Part shown: one piece after another, positions 1-7,466 of the stretch | Numbering within the stretch: the stretch's first letter is position 1 | Layout of the letters: each line of letters opens with the position of its first letter | NCBI GenBank assembly: GCA_001825565.1 | Contig: MHXM01000141.1 | Location: forward strand, 3,405 to 15,040 | DNA: 11,636 nt | Direction of reading: 5' to 3' | Origin: Desulfuromonadaceae bacterium GWC2_58_13 | Lineage (GTDB): Bacteria > Desulfobacterota > Desulfuromonadia > Desulfuromonadales > Trichloromonadaceae | The notes under the pieces: model-generated | Database searches by the model: none | What the model saw: the letters and a program-made list of their open reading frames with translations, nothing else | Told to the model about the DNA's origin: nothing | Made by a program: the position numbers and the translations under genes

Positions 1-1460
1 GATTTATACAATCGGACCGAGCTAAGTTCATGTCGGACTCGGCCTGGATCAGCGCAATTTCGGCCTTTCATGAGAACAGAGAAGAGCAACGCAGCCGTGG
101 TGACTGGGTCGGACATACCGGCTCCCGAGGCCTAGCAGGGCTTCTTCGCGGCCGGGCAAAGGAGGAACCTGAGCGATTCGCCCGGCTCCTTTCCCAACTG
201 CCTTTGGATACCGCCCCCACCTACTTCAATGAAATTCTGAATGGCCTTTCAGAAGGACAACCCTCGGAAGAAACTCTTAAGGCAGCTATTCGTTTTACCC
301 ATGCGCTTCCCGACCGCCCCTGTTGTGAAGGGATCTGCCACCTGCTACAAAAACATCCCTCCCTTGCTTCTGATAACGACATTTTTACAATCCTCCGCTG
401 GTATGTGGAGAATGGCCCTTCGGGGACGGATGATCAAAACGACAGGAAACGGACCGAAGAACTGCTTCTAACAACAGATCAACTGACTGAAAAGGGTGGC
501 TTTTGCCAAGTTCGCTCCGGCTACTATGACCGCGGTCTTGCGACTGAAACTCTTGCAGCGGTTCTTTGGGAAAGTGCCCCACGATTGGAGGAAGGAGTTT
601 GCCTGCTCCGAAACCGTATCGAACAGGAACCTTTAGAAAGCGTCCGCTGTTTTCTTATCGAGCCTATCTATTCCGTTCTTCGTCATGACAGCCGCATCGC
701 GGCCGAACTGCTGAAAGAACTCGTCATTCGCCCCCAAGGCACCGATCTGCAACCTCTTTCAACCTACACGGGGACTCGTCTACTTTTCTATATTCTGCAA
801 AATGATCCCGATATCGGTCGTGAGTTACTTAACCTGATGTTGACTTCCGAAAAAGAAGAACAGCGGCTTTTGGGAGCATTCCATCTCTTTCGCGAAGCTT
901 TTTACGATGACACCAATGCTGCTCAAGCAGAGGTGCTTGTCGGACAAGGCGAGCAATATCGTAAACTTGCGGCGAATTCAGCAGCAAATCATTTACCTGA
1001 AGCGGCCTATCTGGAACGAGCGATACGGCAATTAACCACTTTCTTTGACGACCCGATCAAGGAAGTCAGAACCGAAGCAGCCGAATGTTTCCGGGAAATA
1101 TGGAACGCCGACATTGAACCTTATCGTCATCTAATGCTGGAGTTCATTCGTTCGAAAGCCTTTGACGGCGATAATTTTTCATTTTTCCATCTTCTTAATG
1201 AAACTCATCAGCCAGTAACAGAGGAGGTCCTTCTGGCCGCAGAGCGTGTTCTAATATTGACTGAACCTCCGGACGATTTTCCATCCCCCTCTGGTCATCG
1301 TCAAGAAATGCACTATCTTGACGATTTGCTGCTGCGCGAATACCGCGCGACGGATGGTCGACCAATATTGCGAAAACGTATTCTTGACATACTCGACCAA
1401 ATGCTGCTCCTCGGACTTTATGGAACCGATAAGATTATCCAGGAACATGAACGGATTTAA
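1..1460 (+). CDS. C-terminal part of a large alpha-helical-repeat protein, possibly a STAND/NACHT-type defence ATPase (5' partial)
   Basis: The frame is open to the left edge, so the ATG at 30 is probably internal and the true start lies upstream. About 485 residues are visible. They are almost all amphipathic helices with HEAT-like units, for example around residues 190-300 and 330-375 counted from the ATG at 30. There is no Walker motif, nuclease motif or membrane segment in the visible part. The stretch with EEPERFARLL followed by a TAPTYFNEIL segment resembles, from memory, the C-terminal helical regions of large NACHT/STAND-like ATPases in defence islands. That identification is an inference and cannot be tested without the missing N-terminus. 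Codon use is more A/T-rich than in the genes to the right, which suggests acquired DNA. The stop lies 9 bases before the AbiEi-like gene, so the two were probably co-transcribed. It could equally be another HEAT/TPR scaffold protein. Confidence 0.6.
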   Translation, partial: FIQSDRAKFMSDSAWISAISAFHENREEQRSRGDWVGHTGSRGLAGLLRGRAKEEPERFARLLSQLPLDTAPTYFNEILNGLSEGQPSEETLKAAIRFTHALPDRPCCEGICHLLQKHPSLASDNDIFTILRWYVENGPSGTDDQNDRKRTEELLLTTDQLTEKGGFCQVRSGYYDRGLATETLAAVLWESAPRLEEGVCLLRNRIEQEPLESVRCFLIEPIYSVLRHDSRIAAELLKELVIRPQGTDLQPLSTYTGTRLLFYILQNDPDIGRELLNLMLTSEKEEQRLLGAFHLFREAFYDDTNAAQAEVLVGQGEQYRKLAANSAANHLPEAAYLERAIRQLTTFFDDPIKEVRTEAAECFREIWNADIEPYRHLMLEFIRSKAFDGDNFSFFHLLNETHQPVTEEVLLAAERVLILTEPPDDFPSPSGHRQEMHYLDDLLLREYRATDGRPILRKRILDILDQMLLLGLYGTDKIIQEHERI

Positions 1461-1469
1461 GGCTCACCC

Positions 1470-2179
1470 ATGGCTGAATCTATCACGACCAAAAAATCAT
1501 ATCTCTTCACCCGCCTCCTCCCCACCCTCAAGGAGCATAACGCCTATTTCTCCCTCGCCGCCGTCAGGCACGCCATCGCCGAAGCCGGGATCGATCTGGC
1601 CGACGACACTCTGCGCGAGTATATGAGCGAGGCGATGAAGACCGGTATTGTCGCCGACGCCGGACGGGGGTGGTACAGTCGCCACCAGCAGCTCGTCATC
1701 CTCGATCCCAGGCTGGTCGCCAAAATCATCCGTGAGGTAGAGCAGGCCTTTCCCCTTCTCGACTTCTGCTGCTGGTCGACCGTGCAGTTCAACCCCTTCG
1801 CCCAACACCTCATCGCCCAGCCGACGATTCTGCTTTACGCCGATGGCGATGTTCTCGACACGGTAGCCGACACCCTGAAGGCCTCCGGTTGGGATTCCTG
1901 GGCGAATCCTGGGATCAAGTACGCGGAGCAGTTCATTCAACTGTCGTTCTCAGACCCTCCAAAGGGAGACAGCCGGAAGGAAAAGACCATGTCGCTCCCA
2001 TAGAAAAAGCTCTGATCGACCTGATCGTCGAGGCAAACAGGTTGCAACTGATGGACGCTACCGAGGTCCAGCGGATCTTGGATGCCGTGCTCACCTCGGG
2101 ATTGCTGCAACTTACTGCTTTATTTGGCTATGCCGAAGATCTGAAGAAAAAAATCCACTGTCAGGAGATAACCCATTAA
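1470..2179 (+). pseudogene. AbiEi-like type IV antitoxin / transcriptional regulator, split by a frameshift
   Basis: The N-terminal part reads from the ATG at 1470, with AAGG a few bases upstream. It has a winged-helix-like domain at about residues 8-72 ending in GRGWYSR, a usual wing motif in AbiEi-type proteins. A second domain follows (WSTVQFNPF, then ILLYADGDVLDTVADTL). The frame of the N-terminus ends at 2003 in residues unlike the family. From about 1945 the -1 frame carries the expected continuation (VVLRPSKGRQPEG, then APIEKALIDLIVEANRLQLM) to a TAA at 2177-2179. The simplest reading is one lost base, or two gained, between about 1932 and 1946. In known AbiE systems AbiEi represses its own operon and neutralises the AbiEii nucleotidyltransferase without direct contact. 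The next gene is a broken AbiEii, which supports both the family call and decay of the locus. A sequencing error remains possible. Confidence 0.72.
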
Positions 2180-2215
2180 CTCCACATTATTATAAAAATG
2201 TGGAGTTAATGGGTT
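2170..2215. repeat. Perfect 19-bp inverted repeat between antitoxin and toxin genes
   Basis: The left arm AACCCATTAACTCCACATT (2170-2188) is exactly complementary to the right arm (2197-2215), with an 8-base A/T-only loop. It contains the stop codon of the antitoxin remnant (2177-2179) and ends 6 bases before the toxin ATG at 2222. No T-run follows, so it does not look like an intrinsic terminator. AbiEi proteins are known to bind inverted repeats in their promoters. This copy lies inside the operon, so it may be an operator for the toxin gene or an mRNA hairpin limiting toxin translation. Both roles are inference. Confidence 0.9.
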
Positions 2216-2221
2216 GAAGAC

Positions 2222-2696
2222 ATGATCGCTGAAATTTGTTTTACAGCCGACTGGCTGGAGAGAAAACGGACGGAACTGGGCGGGGTCGATCCCGCCCTTC
2301 TGGAACGGGCGCTGCACGCCTTCGCCCTGCTGGGGCATCTGGCGGAAAGCGACTTAGAGTTCGTCTTCAAGGGGGGCACCAGTCTGCTTCTGCATGTTCC
2401 GGTCATTCGCCGACTCTCCATCGATATCGACATCCTCTGCGCGGCCCCGGCTGAAGTGCTGGATCGATCAACAGACGGCAAAAATCGCTGCGGCCAAAGC
2501 CGGCCTGCTTGCCAAGTTGCTTCTGACTGAAAAGCCACCTTTTACACGACAAGACATTCGAACGGTCCCTGCCGTGGAAACCTTGCGACCCCTGACCATC
2601 ACAGGTGAGTTGCAATATCTGAACAAACTCAAACAGATCAACCCGGATGCCTTTTATTACTGGTATCAGGCATCACTCCTATCGAAGGAAATTTGA
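2222..2696 (+). pseudogene. AbiEii/AbiGii-type nucleotidyltransferase toxin, internally deleted and frameshifted
   Basis: From the ATG at 2222 the frame encodes a typical AbiEii N-terminus. The nucleotidyltransferase motif FKGGTSLLL is at about residues 49-57 and the metal-binding DID triad of RRLSIDIDIL at about residues 64-73. Soon after AAPAEVLDR (about 2463) the frame becomes unrelated sequence and stops at 2530. Another frame (position divisible by 3) then carries what looks like the family's C-terminal end: AKIAAAKAGLLAKLL, DIRTVPAVETLRPL and INPDAFYYW, up to the TGA at 2694-2696. Intact family members have roughly 300-340 residues. The two pieces sum to about 160, so the middle, roughly half the protein, is missing as well as the frame. 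The toxin should be non-functional. The start lacks a strong ribosome binding site because the inverted repeat abuts it. Confidence 0.8.
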
Positions 2697-2753
2697 TTTT
2701 CCAATAGCTGGTCGCAGCGCTCTATCTCCGGCAACAGGTCGCCAGTCATAAGC

Positions 2754-2779
2754 AAAAAAGGCGGCCTTCTGGCCGCCTT
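2754..2779 (-). terminator. Rho-independent terminator of the envelope operon
   Basis: Read on the minus strand, a 9-bp GC-rich stem (AAGGCGGCC with its complement, loop AGAA) runs straight into a T6 stretch (the A-run at 2754-2759). It lies about 45 bases past the stop of the beta-barrel gene. On the plus strand no T-run follows, so it should act mainly leftward. Confidence 0.85.
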
Positions 2780-2784
2780 AAAAC

Positions 2785-2813
2785 CAGGGGATGCCTCGTG
2801 CGGGCATCCCCTG
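2785..2813 (-). other. Second hairpin upstream of the operon terminator
   Basis: An 11-bp perfect stem (CAGGGGATGCC with its complement) and a 7-base loop lie between the beta-barrel stop codon and the terminator. It has no T-run of its own. It may help termination or protect the 3' end of the mRNA from exonucleases, which is inference. Confidence 0.6.
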
Positions 2814-2824
2814 TCCACTATTGA

Positions 2825-3928
2825 TCAGAACTGCCAGGCCGTGCCGAGGTAGACCATGTCCGAGTCGAAATCCTCGAGATCGACGACCTTGCGGTAGCCG
2901 ATGTTCATGGCCCAGGTTTCGGAGAGGTTGGCTCGATATTCGGTGCCGATTTCGAAGTAATCGGTGTCGCCGTAGTCGTATTTGTAGTCGGTGGCGTCGT
3001 AAGTCCAGATGCCAAACAGGTTGACCACCTGATTCGGGGTCAGATGGAAACCAATGTTGGCCCCGGTCTTGATCAGATGCTGGTCGTCGTCGTCGAGATC
3101 CACGTCGTCCTGATTGTACTGGTAGGAAATCCCGCAACCGAGTTCATAGGCTTCCTGACTGTAGCGCAGGCCGGCACTCAGGCCGCCGCCATAGGTGTTG
3201 AGATCATCATCCTGGCCAAGGATGCTGAAGTCGGTGAACATGTAGTTGAGGTTGCCGGTGAAGGTCGCTTCCAGCTCCTCGGAAATGCCGAGATGGTACT
3301 GGCCGAAGAAGATGGCGCCGATGCGGTTAGCGGTGAAAGAGTCGAAATCGAAGTAATCGTAGGGCAGAATCAGGCCGAAGGTGTAGTTGTCCACATCGTA
3401 GGCCAGACCGAGGTTGAAGCCGCTGACCCGGCCGTTCTCGGGCCCGGCTTTGTCCACCCATTCGGTGCGCAGGGTGCCACCGAAGGTGCGCACCCCGCCC
3501 TGGGCCTTCTGGGCTTCCGTGCGCTGTTGCTCGGTGGCCGTCTGAACTGTCGGCACCACCAGTTCGGTGAAGACCAGCCGCGAGGTGGTCGCCGAAGCCG
3601 AGGTCGGCTCGGTGAGCGCCCCCGCCGAGGTCAGGGGAATGCCCAGGACTTCGGCGATCAGCAGAAGGACTTCCTGGCGATTGAAGATGTCGATATGGTC
3701 GAAGATCTGATCGCCGATCTCCAGGGTCGTCGTGTTGTTCAGGGTGTCGACGAACCAGAAAATAGTCTGGCCATTGACCTCCACCGAGCCCGACTCCTGA
3801 CCGAAATAATCGTCGTAAATCATACCCAGGTCATCCAGGTTATTCGCCGTTAACGCTTCGGCCGAGGGAACGAACGCTCCCACCATCAGAGCGAAAAGCA
3901 GAAGATTGACAACCAGCAATTTTTTCAC
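2825..3928 (-). CDS. Outer-membrane beta-barrel protein, third gene of the CsgG/LpoB-like envelope operon
   Basis: The preferred start is the GTG at 3928, because AAGGAGGT (3932-3939) lies 3 bases upstream and a Sec signal peptide begins at once (MKKLLVVNLLLFALMVGAF, cut after SAEA at residue 25). An upstream ATG at 3976 is in frame but would add 16 unlikely residues. The 367-residue protein has an N-terminal region (about 26-160) without obvious family signature. The C-terminal half alternates polar and hydrophobic residues in strands linked by Asp/Asn-rich turns (for example DDVDLDDDDQ), and the chain ends Trp-Gln-Phe. A terminal Phe is the usual signal for the BAM complex. Together this indicates a barrel of about 10-12 strands in the outer membrane, like porins or autotransporter translocators. 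It lies 44 bases after the lipoprotein gene and is the last gene of the operon. Cargo or partner is unknown. Confidence 0.8.
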   Translation of the reverse strand: MKKLLVVNLLLFALMVGAFVPSAEALTANNLDDLGMIYDDYFGQESGSVEVNGQTIFWFVDTLNNTTTLEIGDQIFDHIDIFNRQEVLLLIAEVLGIPLTSAGALTEPTSASATTSRLVFTELVVPTVQTATEQQRTEAQKAQGGVRTFGGTLRTEWVDKAGPENGRVSGFNLGLAYDVDNYTFGLILPYDYFDFDSFTANRIGAIFFGQYHLGISEELEATFTGNLNYMFTDFSILGQDDDLNTYGGGLSAGLRYSQEAYELGCGISYQYNQDDVDLDDDDQHLIKTGANIGFHLTPNQVVNLFGIWTYDATDYKYDYGDTDYFEIGTEYRANLSETWAMNIGYRKVVDLEDFDSDMVYLGTAWQF

Positions 3929-3931
3929 GGG

Positions 3932-3939
3932 ACCTCCTT
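3932..3939 (-). promoter_or_regulatory. Strong ribosome binding site that decides the beta-barrel start
   Basis: The minus strand reads AAGGAGGT, a full match to the anti-Shine-Dalgarno core, 3 bases before the GTG at 3928. It favours GTG over the in-frame ATG at 3976, which would place this site inside the coding sequence. Confidence 0.75.
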
Positions 3940-3972
3940 GCAAATAATGAGAAGAGTGGTTTTTCAGCCTGA

Positions 3973-4596
3973 TCATTTCAGCCTGCGAATCAGCCCGGCC
4001 ACGGCCTCGCGGATGGCGGCGTCCGAGGCCTCGCCGACATCGGCACCGCGTCCGGTGCCGCTGCCGGGAACGTATTCGAGGGTTTCCACATCGACGCAGC
4101 GGACCTGAATGCCCATCCGCGTGCTGAAATTCTGTCGCGCGGATAGTCCACCGATCTGCTCACCCCCTTGCGCAAAATCGTAGACTTCACCGTAAATCAC
4201 CTTGCTGGCGCCAAGCATTCGCCCCATTTCCACGGCGGTCCCCTGATCCACCATGCCGGCCATGCTCATCCACTGGCGATCGAGGACATCCTTGACTACT
4301 TCGGGCTTCTCTTCGACAAACCGGAAGCGGTTGGTGTCGTACAGGGTTTCGATGACCCGGTTATGCACACCGAGGCCAACGTCCTTGGCCAGCAAGTGCG
4401 GATAGGCCTTGGCGGCGCGTTCGGAAAGACCGAGGGGCAGCACGGCAACAACAATTTTGGGTCCATCATAAGCGGGGAAATCGGCCCGCTCGGAGGTCGG
4501 CTTACTCGGTTGCGGCTCTTCCACATAGGTGGTGGCGCAACCCATCAGGGTCCAGCACCACAACACCGGCAACAACAAAAACAACCGTCGTTTCAT
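3973..4596 (-). CDS. CsgG/LpoB-like outer-membrane lipoprotein
   Basis: The protein has 207 residues. The N-terminus is a lipoprotein signal with lipobox LMGC, the modified Cys being residue 20. A Pro/Glu/Ser-rich linker (about 24-42) leads to a compact alpha/beta domain of the CsgG/LpoB type: a first strand KIVVAVLPLG, a helix pair, a YDTNRFRFVEEKPE stretch resembling the family's helix-plus-strand in which a partner-binding site usually lies, then GRMLGASKVIYGEVYDF and a strand carrying VRCVDVETLEYV. At about 207 residues it is nearer to LpoB than to the pore-forming CsgG (about 277). The residue after the lipidated Cys is Ala, not Asp, so sorting to the outer membrane is expected. The start ATG overlaps the stop of the upstream gene by four bases (ATGA), and GAGGGGA lies just before it. 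The C-terminal helix (REAVAGLI) closely matches that of the upstream gene product (RQAVAGLM), suggesting duplication. The substrate is unknown. Confidence 0.75.
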   Translation of the reverse strand: MKRRLFLLLPVLWCWTLMGCATTYVEEPQPSKPTSERADFPAYDGPKIVVAVLPLGLSERAAKAYPHLLAKDVGLGVHNRVIETLYDTNRFRFVEEKPEVVKDVLDRQWMSMAGMVDQGTAVEMGRMLGASKVIYGEVYDFAQGGEQIGGLSARQNFSTRMGIQVRCVDVETLEYVPGSGTGRGADVGEASDAAIREAVAGLIRRLK

Positions 4597-5234
4597 GTCC
4601 CCTCGCCAATCTGTTTCATCAGTCCGGCCACCGCTTGACGCACCGCCTCCTGTGTTGCCATCCCCACGCTGGTCTGATCGAAATGGACCTTGTCTTCACG
4701 TACCTGGAACAGCACCCCCCGGGACTTGGTCGCACCCGTGCCCACTCCCATGCCAACGACCGGGACCTGGTCCAGCTCTTGAACGGAAACCTCGACCTCG
4801 ATCTCGATATCGACCTTGGCGGTGGTAAACGGTCCCATAAAACCGCGCATGCGGGATTTGCTGAATTTCTTGATTTTAACCCTGGCCACGGCGTCGGCCC
4901 CCAGCTCTCCCTGGGGGACCTCGGCAACGTCGTCACCGGGAACGGCGGCAGCCCGAGCCAACAGCTCTTCCACCCTGGAGGTAATTTCCGGGCTGTCTTC
5001 GACCGGCACATAGCGCCCGGTGTCGTACAACTCCTGCGCAACCAGGTTGGCAATCCCTTGGGCAATCAGCAGTTTGCCGAATTCGGCCTCATCCGTTTGA
5101 TTGGTCACGCCGACCACCGCCAACCGCATCAGCTCAGCCGATGCCACCAGCGGCGTCAGCAGCAGCATCGCCAGCGCGCCGGCCAGCAAAACCGGCCGGC
5201 AACCCAGGGCCTTTCGAAATAATTTTGATTTCAT
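4593..5234 (-). CDS. Secreted CsgG/LpoB-like protein, first gene of the envelope operon
   Basis: The protein has 213 residues. A Sec signal peptide (charged n-region, then LLAGALAMLLLTPLVASA) is probably cut after Ala33, and there is no lipobox, so a soluble periplasmic location is likely. The mature part starts with a CsgG-like strand (MRLAVVGVTNQT), followed by helices and a GRYVPVEDSPE segment. Later strands (KVDIEIEVEVSV, GVLFQVREDKVHF) and a C-terminal helix with RQAVAGLMKQI complete an LpoB/CsgG-type fold. It shares this layout with the lipoprotein encoded next. No strong Shine-Dalgarno sequence is visible before the ATG at 5234. A 12-base palindrome (5239-5250) lies in its place, and the next in-frame Met would cut into the signal peptide, so this start is kept. 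A role in outer-membrane or cell-wall assembly with its two operon partners is inference. Confidence 0.7.
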   Translation of the reverse strand: MKSKLFRKALGCRPVLLAGALAMLLLTPLVASAELMRLAVVGVTNQTDEAEFGKLLIAQGIANLVAQELYDTGRYVPVEDSPEITSRVEELLARAAAVPGDDVAEVPQGELGADAVARVKIKKFSKSRMRGFMGPFTTAKVDIEIEVEVSVQELDQVPVVGMGVGTGATKSRGVLFQVREDKVHFDQTSVGMATQEAVRQAVAGLMKQIGEGT

Positions 5235-5372
5235 GCCGGAAAGCGCTTTCAGGTCCGAGGCCTTGTTTTATATTTGAAAATAACCATGTGAATTTACATT
5301 TTGTATACAATGGGAAGCTTGTGGGTGTCAAATCCAAATCCAAACCAGATCACAGCATTTCCCCGTACAACG
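5235..5372. other. Non-coding upstream region of the envelope operon
   Basis: This is the right-hand part of a 303-base gap that runs to 5537. It is A/T-rich between about 5265 and 5312. A minus-strand TATAAA (plus TTTATA at 5267-5272) could be a -10 box, but no convincing -35 stands at the right distance. It also holds two palindromes, GAAAGCGCTTTC (5239-5250) and TTGTATACAA (5301-5310). No gene or RNA is recognised in it. Confidence 0.45.
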
Positions 5373-5400
5373 AAAGAGGACGGCCTGAGCCGCCCTCTTT
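5373..5400 (-). terminator. Rho-independent terminator after the small Cys-motif gene
   Basis: On the minus strand AAAGAGGGCGGC pairs with GCCGTCCTCTTT (one G-T pair) around a TCAG loop, a 12-bp stem whose right arm ends in TTT, followed by CGTT. On the plus strand the same stem has one A-C mismatch and is followed by TATCCTT, so some bidirectional activity is possible. It separates the small gene (5538-5753) from the envelope operon promoter region. Confidence 0.7.
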
Positions 5401-5537
5401 TATCCTTGTTATTTCCAACGGGTTCCCTCTTTCGAATCGAGGAGCAACCCCCATTCGCCAACCAGCTGGCTTGGGGAATTCCCTCAATCAGCTCCTTGAT
5501 CGCCGCAGGGCCGCAGTGGTTCAGAATCAGTAACGAC

Positions 5538-5753
5538 TCAATCTTCGATCCGCACCGGGTGCAGCATGCCGCAAGCCACGCATTTGAGGTAACGCTTCAG
5601 GGGCAATCGTTCGCGGTTGATCTGGGCGCACGCGCAGACCCAGATGATCGGGATGCCGCCCTGCGCCTGCACTTGCCACCGGAGATAGGCGGTCCAATCG
5701 ATCGGAGGTTTCTCTTGGTTCTTCCGCACCAGTTCTTCAAGCAGCATCGCCAT
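5538..5753 (-). CDS. Small Cys-motif protein (71 residues), possibly truncated by a frameshift
   Basis: AAAGGAA (5754-5760) precedes ATGGCGATG, so translation may begin at 5753 or at the second ATG (5747), which has better spacing. The product has no signal peptide or membrane segment. It carries a CAC triplet near residue 41 and CVAC near residue 59, a CxC plus CxxC arrangement suggesting one bound zinc or other metal. The family is not recognised. After the TGA stop, another frame of the same strand stays open and looks coding (see findings), so the protein may originally have been longer. It lies about 130 bases downstream of cysS, separated by a weak hairpin, and is followed by a terminator, so it is probably a single-gene unit. 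Confidence 0.55.
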   Translation of the reverse strand: MAMLLEELVRKNQEKPPIDWTAYLRWQVQAQGGIPIIWVCACAQINRERLPLKRYLKCVACGMLHPVRIED

Positions 5754-5829
5754 TTCCTTTCGTGTGCATACCGTATACAGTACAACAAAACAGAAATGGG
5801 ATGCAAGACACTTTACGGGACGGCACAGC

Positions 5830-5872
5830 AAAAGGGCGGGGATCGCGAATGGTCCTATCCGTTCCCTTTTTT
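5830..5872. terminator. Weak bidirectional terminator-like hairpin after cysS
   Basis: AAAAGGGCGG (5830-5839) can pair with a CCG and CCCTTTT segment (5859-5870) around an imperfect interior. Runs of T follow on both strands (T6 on plus, T4 on minus). It lies 15-57 bases beyond the cysS stop. The long imperfect loop makes this uncertain. Confidence 0.35.
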
Positions 5873-5886
5873 CTATTTGTGCCCCG

Positions 5887-7368
<1,482 letters not shown>

Positions 7369-7445
7369 GAAAAACCCTTTCTCTGGTCATGATCAGCGAA
7401 CTTGGTTTGAACAGCGGCTTTAATACCACGGGAGGCCGGCGATTG

Positions 7446-7466
7446 AAAAGCCCCCGGGGCGATTTT
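7446..7466 (-). terminator. Possible terminator at the cheB stop codon
   Basis: On the minus strand AAAA, a short GC-rich imperfect stem of C and G runs, and TTTT form a compact hairpin overlapping the cheB TAA. The stem is weak and only four T follow, so this is a tentative call. It lies where the chemosensory operon would be expected to end before cysS. Confidence 0.35.

Noticed and set aside
1925..2003. Programmed -1 ribosomal frameshifting in the antitoxin gene
   Set aside because: No X XXY YYZ slippery heptamer is present in the interval where the frame must change, and the adjacent toxin is also broken, so mutation or sequencing error is simpler.
2170..2215. Intrinsic terminator between antitoxin and toxin
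   Set aside because: The stem is A/T-rich at its tip and no T-run follows on either strand.
3044..3853. A 269-codon plus-strand open frame opposite the beta-barrel gene
   Set aside because: The minus-strand product has a signal peptide, strong ribosome binding site and barrel pattern; the plus frame has a Val/Glu/Gly-biased shadow composition.
5239..5250. Palindrome GAAAGCGCTTTC as an operator or riboregulator before the first envelope gene
   Set aside because: Twelve bases of symmetry are too short to argue from a single copy, and a hairpin would have only four pairs.
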